A program made the translations under genes and the position numbers. This document shows, piece after piece, positions 54,874 through 62,936 of a stretch of DNA of 62,936 nucleotides. The stretch comes from an uncultured Lachnospiraceae bacterium. GTDB lineage: Bacteria > Bacillota > Clostridia > Lachnospirales > Lachnospiraceae. Numbering within the stretch: position 1 is the stretch's first letter; every line of letters begins with the position of its first letter. A model generated the notes under the pieces. That model was not told where the DNA came from and searched no databases. It saw only the letters and a list, made by a program, of their open reading frames with translations. The stretch spans positions 1-62,936 of the forward strand of contig CAMNQH010000015.1 in NCBI GenBank assembly GCA_946549035.1, read 5' to 3'.

Positions 54874-56128
54874 TTCTGTGTCCCCCGATTTGACGGTTTC
54901 GTTCCATTGCCGTTCCGGCCTCCAGCAAATCCATTCCCCGAATTAGAGCGTTTTTTCCAAACCTCCGTTTTATTTCAAGAACCGCTCTCTGAAGCTTTTT
55001 GTCCTTTTCCTTCGCTTCATAGGAACCAAACAAATCATACTGTTCATAAACTTCTTCTGCCACCCCGTTGCAGGTAAGTGTAATCTTTCGGATGGGCGTC
55101 TCTTTTTTTGTGATACGTTCATAAAGCTTTATTACCTTGGGAATGATCATCCGGTAGGAGCTGGTGGCCTGGGCTAGGGAAGCAGTGCCTGTCCCAGGCT
55201 CCTGCCCCGTTCCATTGGAATATCCTACCGTCAATGTCACCGACTTTGTCACCATTTTTTTCTCTTCCATCTCCAGGCAAAGCTGATCCATCATTTCTTT
55301 TACAATCAATCTGGATTCTGCAAAAGAATAATCTCTAAACAGAACCTGACTGCTGGAAAAAGAGTTGCTTTTTGGCGTATATGCTTTGATATCCTTTAAG
55401 GTGGCGCTCTCCCTGCCCCAGGCATGATCTAGCAACAGCTGGGCGTCTATCCCCAGCATACGATAAAGCACATCCTCATCTGCCTTTGCAATGTCTCTCA
55501 TGGTGTTTATCCCAATCCTTGCCAGCCGCTTTGCCGTCCCGTCTCCCACTCTCCAAAAATCCGTCAAAGGCGTATGATCCCACAAAATCTCCCTGTACTT
55601 CTTTTCATCCAGCCAGGCAATATTGTTTTTTGTATGTTTGGCTAATAGATCCAAGGCGATCTTTGCCAGATAAAGATTGCTCCCCACTCCCGCCGCCGCT
55701 GGTATGCCCGTCGTCCCCCTGATGTCAGCCATAATTCCTAAAGCCAGATCCCGGGCCGTCTTTTGATACAAGGACAGATAGTGGGTCACATCTAAAAACG
55801 CCTCGTCAATAGAATACACATGGATGTCCTCTTTGGCTATATAATTCAGATACACTCCATAAATATCAGCGGCATATTGGATATACAGCTTCATTCTGGG
55901 CGGCGCCGTAATATAATCCACATTTCCGGGAATTTCATACACCCGGCAGCGGTTTTTTATCCCAAGGGCTTTCATAGCAGGGGAAATAGCAAGGCAGACG
56001 GAGCCTTTTCCCCGGTCAGGATCGGCCACCGCCAGACGGGCAGTCATGGGATCAAGCCCCCGTTCCACACATTCTACAGAGGCATAAAAAGACTTTAAAT
56101 CAATGCAAAGATATTCGTTTTCCTTCAT
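54866..56128 (-). CDS. Y-family DNA polymerase (UvrX/DinB-like, UmuC family)
   Basis: 420 aa. Translesion DNA polymerase. The N-terminal palm has CIDLKSFYASVECVERGLDP (catalytic Asp and steric Tyr/Phe region) and YSIDEAFLDVT (metal-binding Asp-Glu). The DNA-binding HhH part has VGDGTAKRLARIGI, and the little-finger domain follows. GGGAG lies nine bases before the ATG. No clear clostridial LexA box was found in the 93 bases upstream, though one with mismatches cannot be excluded. It is coupled to a YolD gene. Confidence 0.93.
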   Translation of the reverse strand: MKENEYLCIDLKSFYASVECVERGLDPMTARLAVADPDRGKGSVCLAISPAMKALGIKNRCRVYEIPGNVDYITAPPRMKLYIQYAADIYGVYLNYIAKEDIHVYSIDEAFLDVTHYLSLYQKTARDLALGIMADIRGTTGIPAAAGVGSNLYLAKIALDLLAKHTKNNIAWLDEKKYREILWDHTPLTDFWRVGDGTAKRLARIGINTMRDIAKADEDVLYRMLGIDAQLLLDHAWGRESATLKDIKAYTPKSNSFSSSQVLFRDYSFAESRLIVKEMMDQLCLEMEEKKMVTKSVTLTVGYSNGTGQEPGTGTASLAQATSSYRMIIPKVIKLYERITKKETPIRKITLTCNGVAEEVYEQYDLFGSYEAKEKDKKLQRAVLEIKRRFGKNALIRGMDLLEAGTAMERNRQIGGHRSG

Positions 56129-56221
56129 ACGGATACACTCCCATCCTTCTGCGCCTGATACGGCGTCATCCTGAATGTTCTCATTTCTGATAGTATCCGC
56201 TTTTCAAATCATTTCATGCAG

Positions 56222-57280
56222 TTATTTCCCTGGCAATGTGTGTCTGCACCTGTACTGACGCGGCGTTTCTCCGTAAATTGCCTTAAATTTCTTATTAAAA
56301 TGACTTAAGTCAAAGCATCCGATCTCAATGGCTACCTCCGTATAATTCATATCCGTTTCTACAAGCAGCTTTTGTGCGTGCTCCATCTGTATTTCTGTAA
56401 TAATAGTGTGGAAGGATTTCCCTACGTTTTTATGTATGTAGCGGCTTAAATAAGACTCGGAATATCCGAAAAATTCCGAAATTTTTGCCAAAGAAGTCCT
56501 ATTATAATTGACGCTTATATATCCAAGAATCGCAACCATGAGGTCGCTGGGAACAAAGGACTGTTTGCTGGGAATCATTGCATAGGCTTCATATTCCCGG
56601 GTGAGATGTATGAGAAAGGAACTGGCAAGAAGGCTGATGGAATACTCGTACGCCTGACGCTTTCTCTTGCTTTCTGTAAGCAGGCGCCGGGCAAGCTCGT
56701 TTAACCATGCATCCTGTCCGGTGGGAAATAAGATATAGGGCGTACTGGCGCGATGATAAAGAATTTCTTCCAGATAATTTGCTACCGTCTTTCCGCTCAT
56801 AATCGCATGAAGAAAATTTTGGTCAAAAAACTTTTTACTCACCATAATGTTTAAAATACAGCTGTCCTCGTCTACACAGGAAATCGCATGGATGGCAAAC
56901 GGCGACATAATGCAAACGTCCCCTTCTTTCATGGCGAGGGAAAACTCAGAAAAAAAATTTTCGCAGCTCCCCGCCGCCACATAAATAATCTCTATGTATT
57001 CGTGGTTGTGAAGAATAGGATAGCTGTATCTGTTATGTAATGTGATAATGACATTGTAGCTGCTGGAGACCTCGTTCACCGTATTTCCCAATCCCCCTTT
57101 GGACATGGAAAAATAATAGTCAACCGAAAGGGTGGACAAGACCCCTTCCTCCGCATATGTCTTATATTCTTGCGCCGTCATGGGCTTTTTCCAAAACCCT
57201 TGTTCTGACGACAGGTACTGCTTTTTATAAAATACTTCCGCCTCACTCAGTGGACGATTTCTTATATTCTCAAGTTTCAC
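56222..57280 (-). CDS. AraC-family transcriptional regulator
   Basis: 352 aa from a GTG start with AAAGGGG seven bases upstream. An N-terminal cupin-like domain (about 60-160: LHNRYSYPILHNHEYIE with a sugar-binding His pattern) is followed by a spacer and a C-terminal double helix-turn-helix (about 245-345: SLAKISEFFGYSESYLSRY and ETPRQYR). It is divergent from the VOC/isomerase/rhamnosidase operon and most likely activates it in response to a sugar. Confidence 0.94.
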   Translation of the reverse strand: MKLENIRNRPLSEAEVFYKKQYLSSEQGFWKKPMTAQEYKTYAEEGVLSTLSVDYYFSMSKGGLGNTVNEVSSSYNVIITLHNRYSYPILHNHEYIEIIYVAAGSCENFFSEFSLAMKEGDVCIMSPFAIHAISCVDEDSCILNIMVSKKFFDQNFLHAIMSGKTVANYLEEILYHRASTPYILFPTGQDAWLNELARRLLTESKRKRQAYEYSISLLASSFLIHLTREYEAYAMIPSKQSFVPSDLMVAILGYISVNYNRTSLAKISEFFGYSESYLSRYIHKNVGKSFHTIITEIQMEHAQKLLVETDMNYTEVAIEIGCFDLSHFNKKFKAIYGETPRQYRCRHTLPGK

Positions 57281-57300
57281 GATGCAACCCCTTTATTTTT

Positions 57301-57329
57301 ATCATACTATTCCACCGCTATAAAGTCAA
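57301..57329 (-). promoter_or_regulatory. Promoter of the AraC gene
   Basis: Minus strand TTGACT (57324-57329), 17 bases, TATGAT (57301-57306), 21 bases before the GTG start. Confidence 0.8.
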
Positions 57330-57337
57330 GAATTTAC

Positions 57338-57353
57338 CAATTATATGTAATTG
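57338..57353. promoter_or_regulatory. Inverted repeat, candidate regulator site in the divergent promoter region
   Basis: CAATTA-TATG-TAATTG is a perfect six-base inverted repeat. It lies just upstream of the AraC promoter and before the likely plus-strand -10 (TATATT, 57383-57388), which has a poor -35. That layout fits an activator-dependent promoter for the plus-strand operon. Confidence 0.45.
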
Positions 57354-57434
57354 AAATACAAGCGGTCAATGGTGAATTGTTATATATTTAAGGTGTTTCA
57401 CAGAGAAAAAAGTCGAAATGGAGGAAGTAAAATT

Positions 57435-57899
57435 ATGGAATTAGGAAAATTTTTACAAATTGGAATCATTACGGAGGACGTAAATAAATCCGTTGCAGAA
57501 TTTGAAAAATTTGGTTTTACCGGATGGGTGGTACAGGCGTTTGAACCCCGCTTTATTCCGGGTATGATGGTAAACGGTGAAAAAGGGACGTTTACCTTTA
57601 ACGGCGCTATGTGGAAAAACGAACATATGGAAATTGAATTAATTGAGCCGACCAATGAAAGCGTATTTATGGATTACTTAAGAGAACATGGCCCGGGAGT
57701 ACACCATCTTGCTTTTCGACCGGTTGAAGGATATGAAAAATTTATGGAAGATTATAAGAACCAGGGCTACCAATCACTTTTTGAAGTTGAAACAGGAGAC
57801 GGTACGCCTTGCTTTGCATATCTTGATACCATAAAACAGCTTGGGTTCTATACGGAAATTCACCATGGCGAACCTGGCGATCCCACAAAATGTAAATAA
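57435..57899 (+). CDS. VOC-superfamily (glyoxalase-fold) protein
   Basis: 154 aa from the ATG at 57435 (GGAGG ten bases upstream); the frame is open further upstream but without a ribosome site. It has two beta-alpha-beta-beta-beta modules as in methylmalonyl-CoA epimerase. Metal ligands by comparison with that enzyme (His12, Gln65, His91, Glu141) would be Gln8, Glu68, His90 and Glu141, so the first His is replaced by Gln. VOC proteins catalyse isomerisation, epimerisation or C-C cleavage. Its reaction here is unknown; its place in a rhamnoside operon suggests a role on the sugar or aglycone. Confidence 0.75.
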   Translation: MELGKFLQIGIITEDVNKSVAEFEKFGFTGWVVQAFEPRFIPGMMVNGEKGTFTFNGAMWKNEHMEIELIEPTNESVFMDYLREHGPGVHHLAFRPVEGYEKFMEDYKNQGYQSLFEVETGDGTPCFAYLDTIKQLGFYTEIHHGEPGDPTKCK

Positions 57900-57916
57900 A
57901 ACGAGGAGGCATTGCT

Positions 57917-58798
57917 ATGAACGGAAAAGTCTATGCTCAGGTATATTCTATGATTCGAACCTTTCCGGAGGGCCTGATAGACGCATTGAACTATTTTTCA
58001 AAGGTTGGATATGACGGGGTTGAATTGGTAGGCTCAAATACAGACGGGCTTACGGTAGACGCCTTTATAGAGCTGCTGGAACAGCTGCATTTAAAGGTTG
58101 CAGCCGTTCACTCTATCGGCGGCGTGGAGGATATGAATTTTGCCCGGAAGCTTAAAGTTACCTCTATTACAACCGACTGCCACCCCGTGACTAAAACCCG
58201 GGAAGAAATCCAGGGCATTTGCGATAATTTAAACCGTATGGGAAAAGAGTACCAGGACTTTGGATTAAAGCTGGTTCTTCACAATCATGCGGATGAATTT
58301 GATTTTATATCGGATATGGATGAAAAAGTCAGAATCTACGAATACCTCCTCACACATACGGATCCAGAATTACTTGGCTTTGAGCTGGACGCCGGCTGGG
58401 CCGCACTCACAGGGATTGATATTCCAAAGCTGATACGCTCCTATCCGGGAAGGTTCCCCTTCATCCATGTAAAAGAATGCGACAGACTGGCTGCAACCCC
58501 GGAAGATCTGGAACATTTTCCCAAGAGAATCTTCCATAAAGACCTCCCCAGGGATCCTGTTACAGGTATCCCCATCCTGACCGAAGAACAGAAACAGGAT
58601 TTGTATGAAACCAGAAATTGGAATAAAGCTTTAGGAAAAGGAATCATTGACTGGGCAGAGGTGGTAAAAGCAGCCGAGGAACAAGGATGCCAGGCATATA
58701 TCAGCGAGCGGGAATATTATCATTATGACGGATCAGACGGCACGGCTTCCTGCTGCGTAAAGCTGGATTACGACTACATGCGAAGGATTATAGGATAA
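57917..58798 (+). CDS. Sugar phosphate isomerase/epimerase (xylose-isomerase-like TIM barrel)
   Basis: 293 aa. AP-endonuclease-2/xylose-isomerase-like TIM barrel, 17 bases after the VOC gene. Candidate metal ligands are Glu156 or Asp158 (GFELDAGW), His184 (FIHVKECD) and Glu264 (YISEREYY), with the HNHADEF segment (122-128) also conserved. Family members isomerise or epimerise sugars, and some act on keto-glycosides. Substrate not evident from sequence. Confidence 0.85.
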   Translation: MNGKVYAQVYSMIRTFPEGLIDALNYFSKVGYDGVELVGSNTDGLTVDAFIELLEQLHLKVAAVHSIGGVEDMNFARKLKVTSITTDCHPVTKTREEIQGICDNLNRMGKEYQDFGLKLVLHNHADEFDFISDMDEKVRIYEYLLTHTDPELLGFELDAGWAALTGIDIPKLIRSYPGRFPFIHVKECDRLAATPEDLEHFPKRIFHKDLPRDPVTGIPILTEEQKQDLYETRNWNKALGKGIIDWAEVVKAAEEQGCQAYISEREYYHYDGSDGTASCCVKLDYDYMRRIIG

Positions 58799-58812
58799 AA
58801 GAGGATATCAGA

Positions 58813-61455
58813 ATGAAATTATATCATGCTTCTTGCAGAAGATATGGACAAAGCTACTATTTTTCCTGGAAGCTTCAGGGAGACTGCGGGCAGAAATCAT
58901 ACCAGATACTGATATCGGATGAAGAAGGAAACACGGTATGGGACAGCGGCCAGACGGAAACGGCAAATCGTCATAACATTCCCTGTGAAGCATCTCTGGA
59001 CAAGGGACGCTGGTATCAGTACCAGCTCATTGTTACAGGAACAAACGGCGCCACATGCACTTACACCGGACATCCATTTGCCACTCCTGTCAAAGCATGG
59101 CACGCCCATTGGATTGAACCGGACAGGGAACGGAACCCCTATGAGGACTGCAAAAACCCCCATGAAAAAATCAAAGAGATTGATCCCTTAGAGCGCTTGG
59201 ACCCGGCGGTATATATGCGAAAAGTAGTTACGCTGGAACAAAAGCCCGCCCGGGGAACTATCTATATTACGGCCCACGGAATCTACAGCCTTTGGATCAA
59301 CGGGACGCTGGTATCAGACTTATTTGCCCCAGGATATACCTCCTACCAAAAAAGACTGGAATATCAGTGTATCGATGTAAGCAGGTATCTGGTTGAGGGA
59401 AAGAACGTCATTGCCGCTATTGTGGCGGACGGCTGGTACACGGGAAAAATAGGCGCCGTAGGATGCGGACAGCAATACGGAAAAGAAAACGGGCTTTTGT
59501 TCCAGCTGGAGCTGACCTATCCCGACGGCGGCTTTGAGGAAATCGTTTCCGACGAACACGTAACATGGACCGTTGGCGCTTACAGGTATGCAGATTTGTT
59601 CATCGGCGAATATTATGACGCTGGAATGGAACCTGAGGGATGGCTTACCGCCGGGTATCAGAAAGACGGCGCATGGCATAAGGTACGAGTCGTACCCGCT
59701 GAATATGAATCTCTCTGTCTGCAGTCCATCGACCCGGTGGAAGAAACAAGAACCATCCTGCCAAAGCTTATTGTTACCCCAAAGGGGGATCAAATATTGG
59801 ATGCAGGAGAAACCATTGTGGGCTATGTCAGCTTTCATCTGCATCTGAAAAAGCACCAAACCATAAAGCTGGAGCACACGGAAACTTTGGACAAAGAAGG
59901 AGAGTTTCTGCGAAATATCATAGGCCATAATAAGGATCAGACAAATATCTACAAAAGTAATTCCGATTCCTGCCAGGAATATAAACCCATGTTTACCTTT
60001 CATGGATTCCGATATGTAAGAATCAGCGGCGTGGACGTTGTGGACCCTAAGGATTTCTTAGTGCATGTGATAGAAACCCCCAAAGCCTTAACCGGCAGCT
60101 TCACATGCTCCGACCCCAGGCTGAACCAATTAGCAGAAAATATTCTGCGCTCTCAAAAGGGGAATATGATATGCATTCCCACAGACTGTCCCCAGAGAGA
60201 AAAAACCGGCTGGACCGGAGACGCCCAAATCTATGCGCCAACCGCTTGTTATGAAGAAGATGTGGAAGCATTTTTCAGGCATTGGCTTGTGGATATGAAA
60301 CATGAACAATTAAAAGACGGTCAGATCCCTCACATTATTCCGTATATCCCTTCCCATGACTATATGAAGCCCCCGGGGATAGAAGGGGTGTCCGCCGCCG
60401 GATGGTCAGACGCAGCCGTAATTCTTCCCTGGAGATTATACGAAGCCTATGGAGATAAAGAAATTCTCAGAGAAAATTTCGATATGATGCACCGATACAT
60501 GGAATCCGTATGCGAGTTAGCCTCAGAGCTTCCGGCAGGCATGGAACACGCCGCCTGCAATGTCATTGAACGACAGCATTATCTCTGGAATACAGGCTTT
60601 CAATACGGCGACTGGCTTATGCCTTCCATTGTCATGGCAGGAAAGCCCATCTTGGAAGTGGTGAAGGAAACTGGACATATCGTGGCCTCTTTTCTGTTCG
60701 CGATTACAAGCAGGCTGATGGCAAAGATATGTGAAATACTGGAGAAAAAAGAGCTGGCCCAAAAATACCAGAGCTTACATGAGAAGATAAAAGCAGCCAT
60801 ATTGGAGGAATATTTCCGGGAAGACGGAACCATCCTTAAGGACTTCCAGGGCGTATATGTCTTAGCCCTTGCGGCGGACGTCGTCCCAGAAGACCGAAAG
60901 CCTGGAACCATAAACCGGTTAAAGGAACTGATCGCGGCAAATCACGGACTGTTAGATACAGGCTTTTTATCCGTCCCCTATTTACTCCCAGTATTGGCGG
61001 AAAACGGCCAGCATACATTGGCCAACCAACTGTTGTTTGCAGACGCATGTCCCTCATGGCTCTACGAGGTAAAAATGGGGGCGACGACGATGTGGGAATA
61101 CTGGAACGGCTATCAGCCGGACGGCACGCCAGATGAATGCTCCATGAATCACTTTGCCTTTGGATGCGTAGGGGAATATCTTTTCCGAAACATTCTGGGG
61201 CTTGCATACACAGAGCCTGGTTTTGGAAAAATCCGGATTCAGCCGGACATTTCCTGCGGCCTGGACTATGCCCAAGGACACTTTGACAGTATATGGGGAA
61301 AAACAGAAATCTGCTGGAAGAGAAACAGCGACGTTGTAGAACTGTCCGTCACTATTCCCCCGGATGTGGAAGCCGAAATTATCATCGGCGGTCATCATTG
61401 GCTTTATGGCTGTGGAACATGGAATATCTCCACGGAATATAAGGAGGCACTATGA
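58813..61455 (+). CDS. GH78 alpha-L-rhamnosidase, cytoplasmic
   Basis: 880 aa with no signal peptide, so it acts inside the cell on imported substrate. It has the usual layout: N-terminal beta domains (about 1-420, including DGWYTGKIG), an (alpha/alpha)6 barrel and a C-terminal beta domain. The catalytic region is DCPQREKTGWTGDAQ with Asp458, Glu463 and Asp470, spaced as Asp567, Glu572 and Asp579 of the Bacillus enzyme RhaB; Glu762 (TMWEYW) is the likely base by analogy to Glu841. It would remove terminal alpha-L-rhamnose from small glycosides. It lies 14 bases after the TIM-barrel gene and overlaps the transporter gene. Confidence 0.95.
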   Translation: MKLYHASCRRYGQSYYFSWKLQGDCGQKSYQILISDEEGNTVWDSGQTETANRHNIPCEASLDKGRWYQYQLIVTGTNGATCTYTGHPFATPVKAWHAHWIEPDRERNPYEDCKNPHEKIKEIDPLERLDPAVYMRKVVTLEQKPARGTIYITAHGIYSLWINGTLVSDLFAPGYTSYQKRLEYQCIDVSRYLVEGKNVIAAIVADGWYTGKIGAVGCGQQYGKENGLLFQLELTYPDGGFEEIVSDEHVTWTVGAYRYADLFIGEYYDAGMEPEGWLTAGYQKDGAWHKVRVVPAEYESLCLQSIDPVEETRTILPKLIVTPKGDQILDAGETIVGYVSFHLHLKKHQTIKLEHTETLDKEGEFLRNIIGHNKDQTNIYKSNSDSCQEYKPMFTFHGFRYVRISGVDVVDPKDFLVHVIETPKALTGSFTCSDPRLNQLAENILRSQKGNMICIPTDCPQREKTGWTGDAQIYAPTACYEEDVEAFFRHWLVDMKHEQLKDGQIPHIIPYIPSHDYMKPPGIEGVSAAGWSDAAVILPWRLYEAYGDKEILRENFDMMHRYMESVCELASELPAGMEHAACNVIERQHYLWNTGFQYGDWLMPSIVMAGKPILEVVKETGHIVASFLFAITSRLMAKICEILEKKELAQKYQSLHEKIKAAILEEYFREDGTILKDFQGVYVLALAADVVPEDRKPGTINRLKELIAANHGLLDTGFLSVPYLLPVLAENGQHTLANQLLFADACPSWLYEVKMGATTMWEYWNGYQPDGTPDECSMNHFAFGCVGEYLFRNILGLAYTEPGFGKIRIQPDISCGLDYAQGHFDSIWGKTEICWKRNSDVVELSVTIPPDVEAEIIIGGHHWLYGCGTWNISTEYKEAL

Positions 61456-62840
61456 AAGAAAAATTAAACAAAAAATCAGCATTGGCTTACTCCGTAGGAT
61501 ATAGCGGAATTAATGTATGCTGGTATATGATTAACAATTATCTCTTGCTTTTTTACACGGATGTGGTAGGATTGGCGGCAAGCGCAATCTCCATGATTAT
61601 GCTGGTAGCAAGAATCTGGGACGCTGTAAACGATCCTATGATGGGAGCCATTGTAGACAGAACCAACACACGGTGGGGTAAATTCAAGCCCTACATTGTC
61701 ATTGCGCCTCCCTTCCTGGCAATCTTTAACATCTTGACATTTACCGTATTCCCGGTAACCGGCGGAGCAAAGGTTATCACCTGCCTGATCACATACATCC
61801 TGGTTGGTATGGCTTACACCGTAGTGCAGGTAGCCGTGAACGGATTTGTAAACCGTCTGTCTAAGGATCCCCAGGGAAAAATGGATATTATCTCCATGTC
61901 CCAGGTGGGTTCCTCCATCATTCAGACGATCCTTGGAGCCGTAGCAATGCCGCTGATTCTGTATTTTGGACACAGCGAAGTTGCAACCGGAAAGGGATTT
62001 TTCTGGGCAACCGTTTTGTTCTCTGTCGTGTCAATCCCAATGTTTTGGGTTTGCGCTATATTCTGTAAGGAAATTAAGGACGGAAAAGAAGATGCCAGCC
62101 CCTCCCCCAAAACGGCAAACGTAACCGTTGTAAAGGAGAAAAAATCCTTCCTTACTTCCGCAAAAGCAGTCGCCCGCAACAAAATGCTGTTGATCGCTAT
62201 CTTTTCCGTATTTGTAGGAGCTATGTCCGCCATTGCAAGAATGTCGCTTCTTTCCTACTATTTGATTTATGTAGCGGGAGCTTACACGGTGATTGCGCCT
62301 ACATTTACCATTATCTCTGTTATGCAGATGGTTGGAAATGCGATTTTGCCCATCGTTACAAGAAAATTCGGCAAAATCCGAAGCTTTGTAACCTGTATGT
62401 CCATCAATGCGGCTTCCTTATTGGTTTTATTTGTTGCTCCAGCCGGAAATGTGCCGATTTTATTAACCGTAAGCGCAATATATGGGCTGACAAATGCAGG
62501 ACCAAGTATCTGTTACGCCTTCATCTGTGATTCCATTGAATATGGGGACTACATATCCGGCGTAAGAGACGACGCCCTTGCCTTCTCATTTATGAGCCTG
62601 GCCGTTAAGGTTGCCCAAGCCATTACCGGAGCGGGAGGTATCTTATTGATTTCTGCCGTGGGATATGTGGCAAATCAACAGCAAACGCCCCAGGCTCAGA
62701 CCGGAATCAACGTGATCGTAAACCTGGTTCCTGCTATCTTAGGTATTATTTCCTTAATTCCTATGAAGTGGTATACATTAAATGAAGAAAAAATGAGAGA
62801 AATCGGAGAGGAACTAAAGCTAAGAAGAAGCGGAAACTGA
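61452..62840 (+). CDS. GPH-family (MelB-like) sugar:cation symporter
   Basis: 462 aa with about 12 membrane segments. MFS-related glycoside-pentoside-hexuronide family: DAVNDPMMGAIVDRTNTRWG near residue 60 is its key motif, with the cytoplasmic RWGKFKPY loop next to it. It overlaps the rhamnosidase gene (ATGA), so the pair is probably coupled. It likely imports the rhamnoside cleaved by GH78; the sugar is not evident from sequence. Confidence 0.93.
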   Translation: MKEKLNKKSALAYSVGYSGINVCWYMINNYLLLFYTDVVGLAASAISMIMLVARIWDAVNDPMMGAIVDRTNTRWGKFKPYIVIAPPFLAIFNILTFTVFPVTGGAKVITCLITYILVGMAYTVVQVAVNGFVNRLSKDPQGKMDIISMSQVGSSIIQTILGAVAMPLILYFGHSEVATGKGFFWATVLFSVVSIPMFWVCAIFCKEIKDGKEDASPSPKTANVTVVKEKKSFLTSAKAVARNKMLLIAIFSVFVGAMSAIARMSLLSYYLIYVAGAYTVIAPTFTIISVMQMVGNAILPIVTRKFGKIRSFVTCMSINAASLLVLFVAPAGNVPILLTVSAIYGLTNAGPSICYAFICDSIEYGDYISGVRDDALAFSFMSLAVKVAQAITGAGGILLISAVGYVANQQQTPQAQTGINVIVNLVPAILGIISLIPMKWYTLNEEKMREIGEELKLRRSGN

Positions 62841-62857
62841 AAACCATAGAAAGAAAA

Positions 62858-62936
62858 GGGGCTGTCACTTTAATGAATAAAGTTTCAATATTTAGCGGAA
62901 GTTTTAATTGATATCCGCTTTGATTTAGGCTATAAT
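62858..62936 (+). promoter_or_regulatory. Promoter-like region at the right edge
   Basis: TTGATA (62908-62913), 17 bases, TATAAT (62931-62936) is a near-consensus promoter reading rightward out of the window. Between the transporter stop and this promoter lie GGGGCTGTC (62858-62866), which resembles the ends of some insertion sequences, ACTTTA-atgaa-TAAAGT (62867-62883), and a six-pair hairpin AGCGGA/TCCGCT. No clear T-tailed terminator for the transporter gene is visible. What lies beyond is unknown. Confidence 0.45.

Noticed and set aside
54535-56128. Polymerase and YolD as a phage or plasmid insertion
   Set aside because: UvrX-YolD pairs occur on mobile elements, but base composition and neighbours look chromosomal and no integrase or repeat is seen.
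56129-56221. SOS (LexA) box before the Y-family polymerase
   Set aside because: The GAAC motif present (GAACATTC) lacks the matching GTTC half, so no box can be claimed.
59320-60003. 227-codon antisense frame inside the rhamnosidase
   Set aside because: It lies wholly inside a clear GH78 gene and the translation has no recognisable domain.

Overview
This 62.9 kb window looks like chromosome from an anaerobic, Gram-positive gut-type Clostridia, most likely a Lachnospiraceae. The family is inferred from content: an anaerobic (cbi-type) cobalamin pathway, class III ribonucleotide reductase, the clostridial glpK/FAD-oxidoreductase/DUF1667 set, class II galT, strong AGGAGG ribosome sites and lipoprotein signal peptides. 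I cannot name the genus. Nearly everything up to about 57.3 kb is on the minus strand, so transcription runs right to left there; only one small gene (43.1 kb) and the last cluster (57.4-62.8 kb) are on the plus strand.

Reading in the direction of transcription, the left third (18.1 kb down to 1) is one long cobalamin operon. It starts with a sigma-A-type promoter, a cobalamin riboswitch and an intrinsic terminator. Then come a lipoprotein-anchored CbiK-type chelatase, a two-domain NEAT-like lipoprotein, and a FecBCD-type ABC importer whose ATPase has an extra C-terminal domain. After an out-of-place glycogen phosphorylase follow cbiD, cbiL, cbiF, cbiG, cbiH, a cbiJ-cbiE-cbiT fusion, cbiA, cobT, cobU and the start of cobS. 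cbiC, cbiB, cbiP and a cytoplasmic cobaltochelatase are not seen, and the operon runs off the left edge.

From 18.2 to 22.1 kb lie three secreted proteins: two tandem fibronectin-type-III paralogues and one pre-peptidase-like protein. nrdD (22.3-24.7 kb) encodes an anaerobic ribonucleotide reductase fused to a C-terminal redoxin; its promoter is overlapped by two NrdR boxes 32 bp apart. From 30.8 down to 24.9 kb, dedA, a GT4 glycosyltransferase, a response regulator, a histidine kinase and hflX are tightly packed and look like an envelope-related operon. From 38.2 down to 31.0 kb, a SNF2-type helicase, a TPR lipoprotein, galK and galT form another operon with its own promoter and terminator. 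From 42.9 down to 38.3 kb is glpK with a three-gene glycerol-3-phosphate oxidation set. From 56.1 down to 43.4 kb are housekeeping and signalling genes: a Y-family polymerase with YolD, an ABC exporter, a hybrid histidine kinase with a response regulator, dnaE, pfkA and a SpoU rRNA methyltransferase.

The right end is a divergently controlled sugar locus. An AraC regulator faces a plus-strand operon of a VOC protein, a TIM-barrel isomerase/epimerase, a cytoplasmic GH78 alpha-L-rhamnosidase and a GPH-family symporter, which suggests uptake and intracellular processing of small rhamnosides. The last 80 bases hold a near-consensus promoter for something beyond the window. No rRNA, tRNA, CRISPR array or complete insertion sequence was seen. 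The most interesting parts are the extracytoplasmic chelatase plus NEAT-like plus ABC importer module at the head of the B12 operon, and the VOC/TIM-barrel/GH78/GPH cluster.
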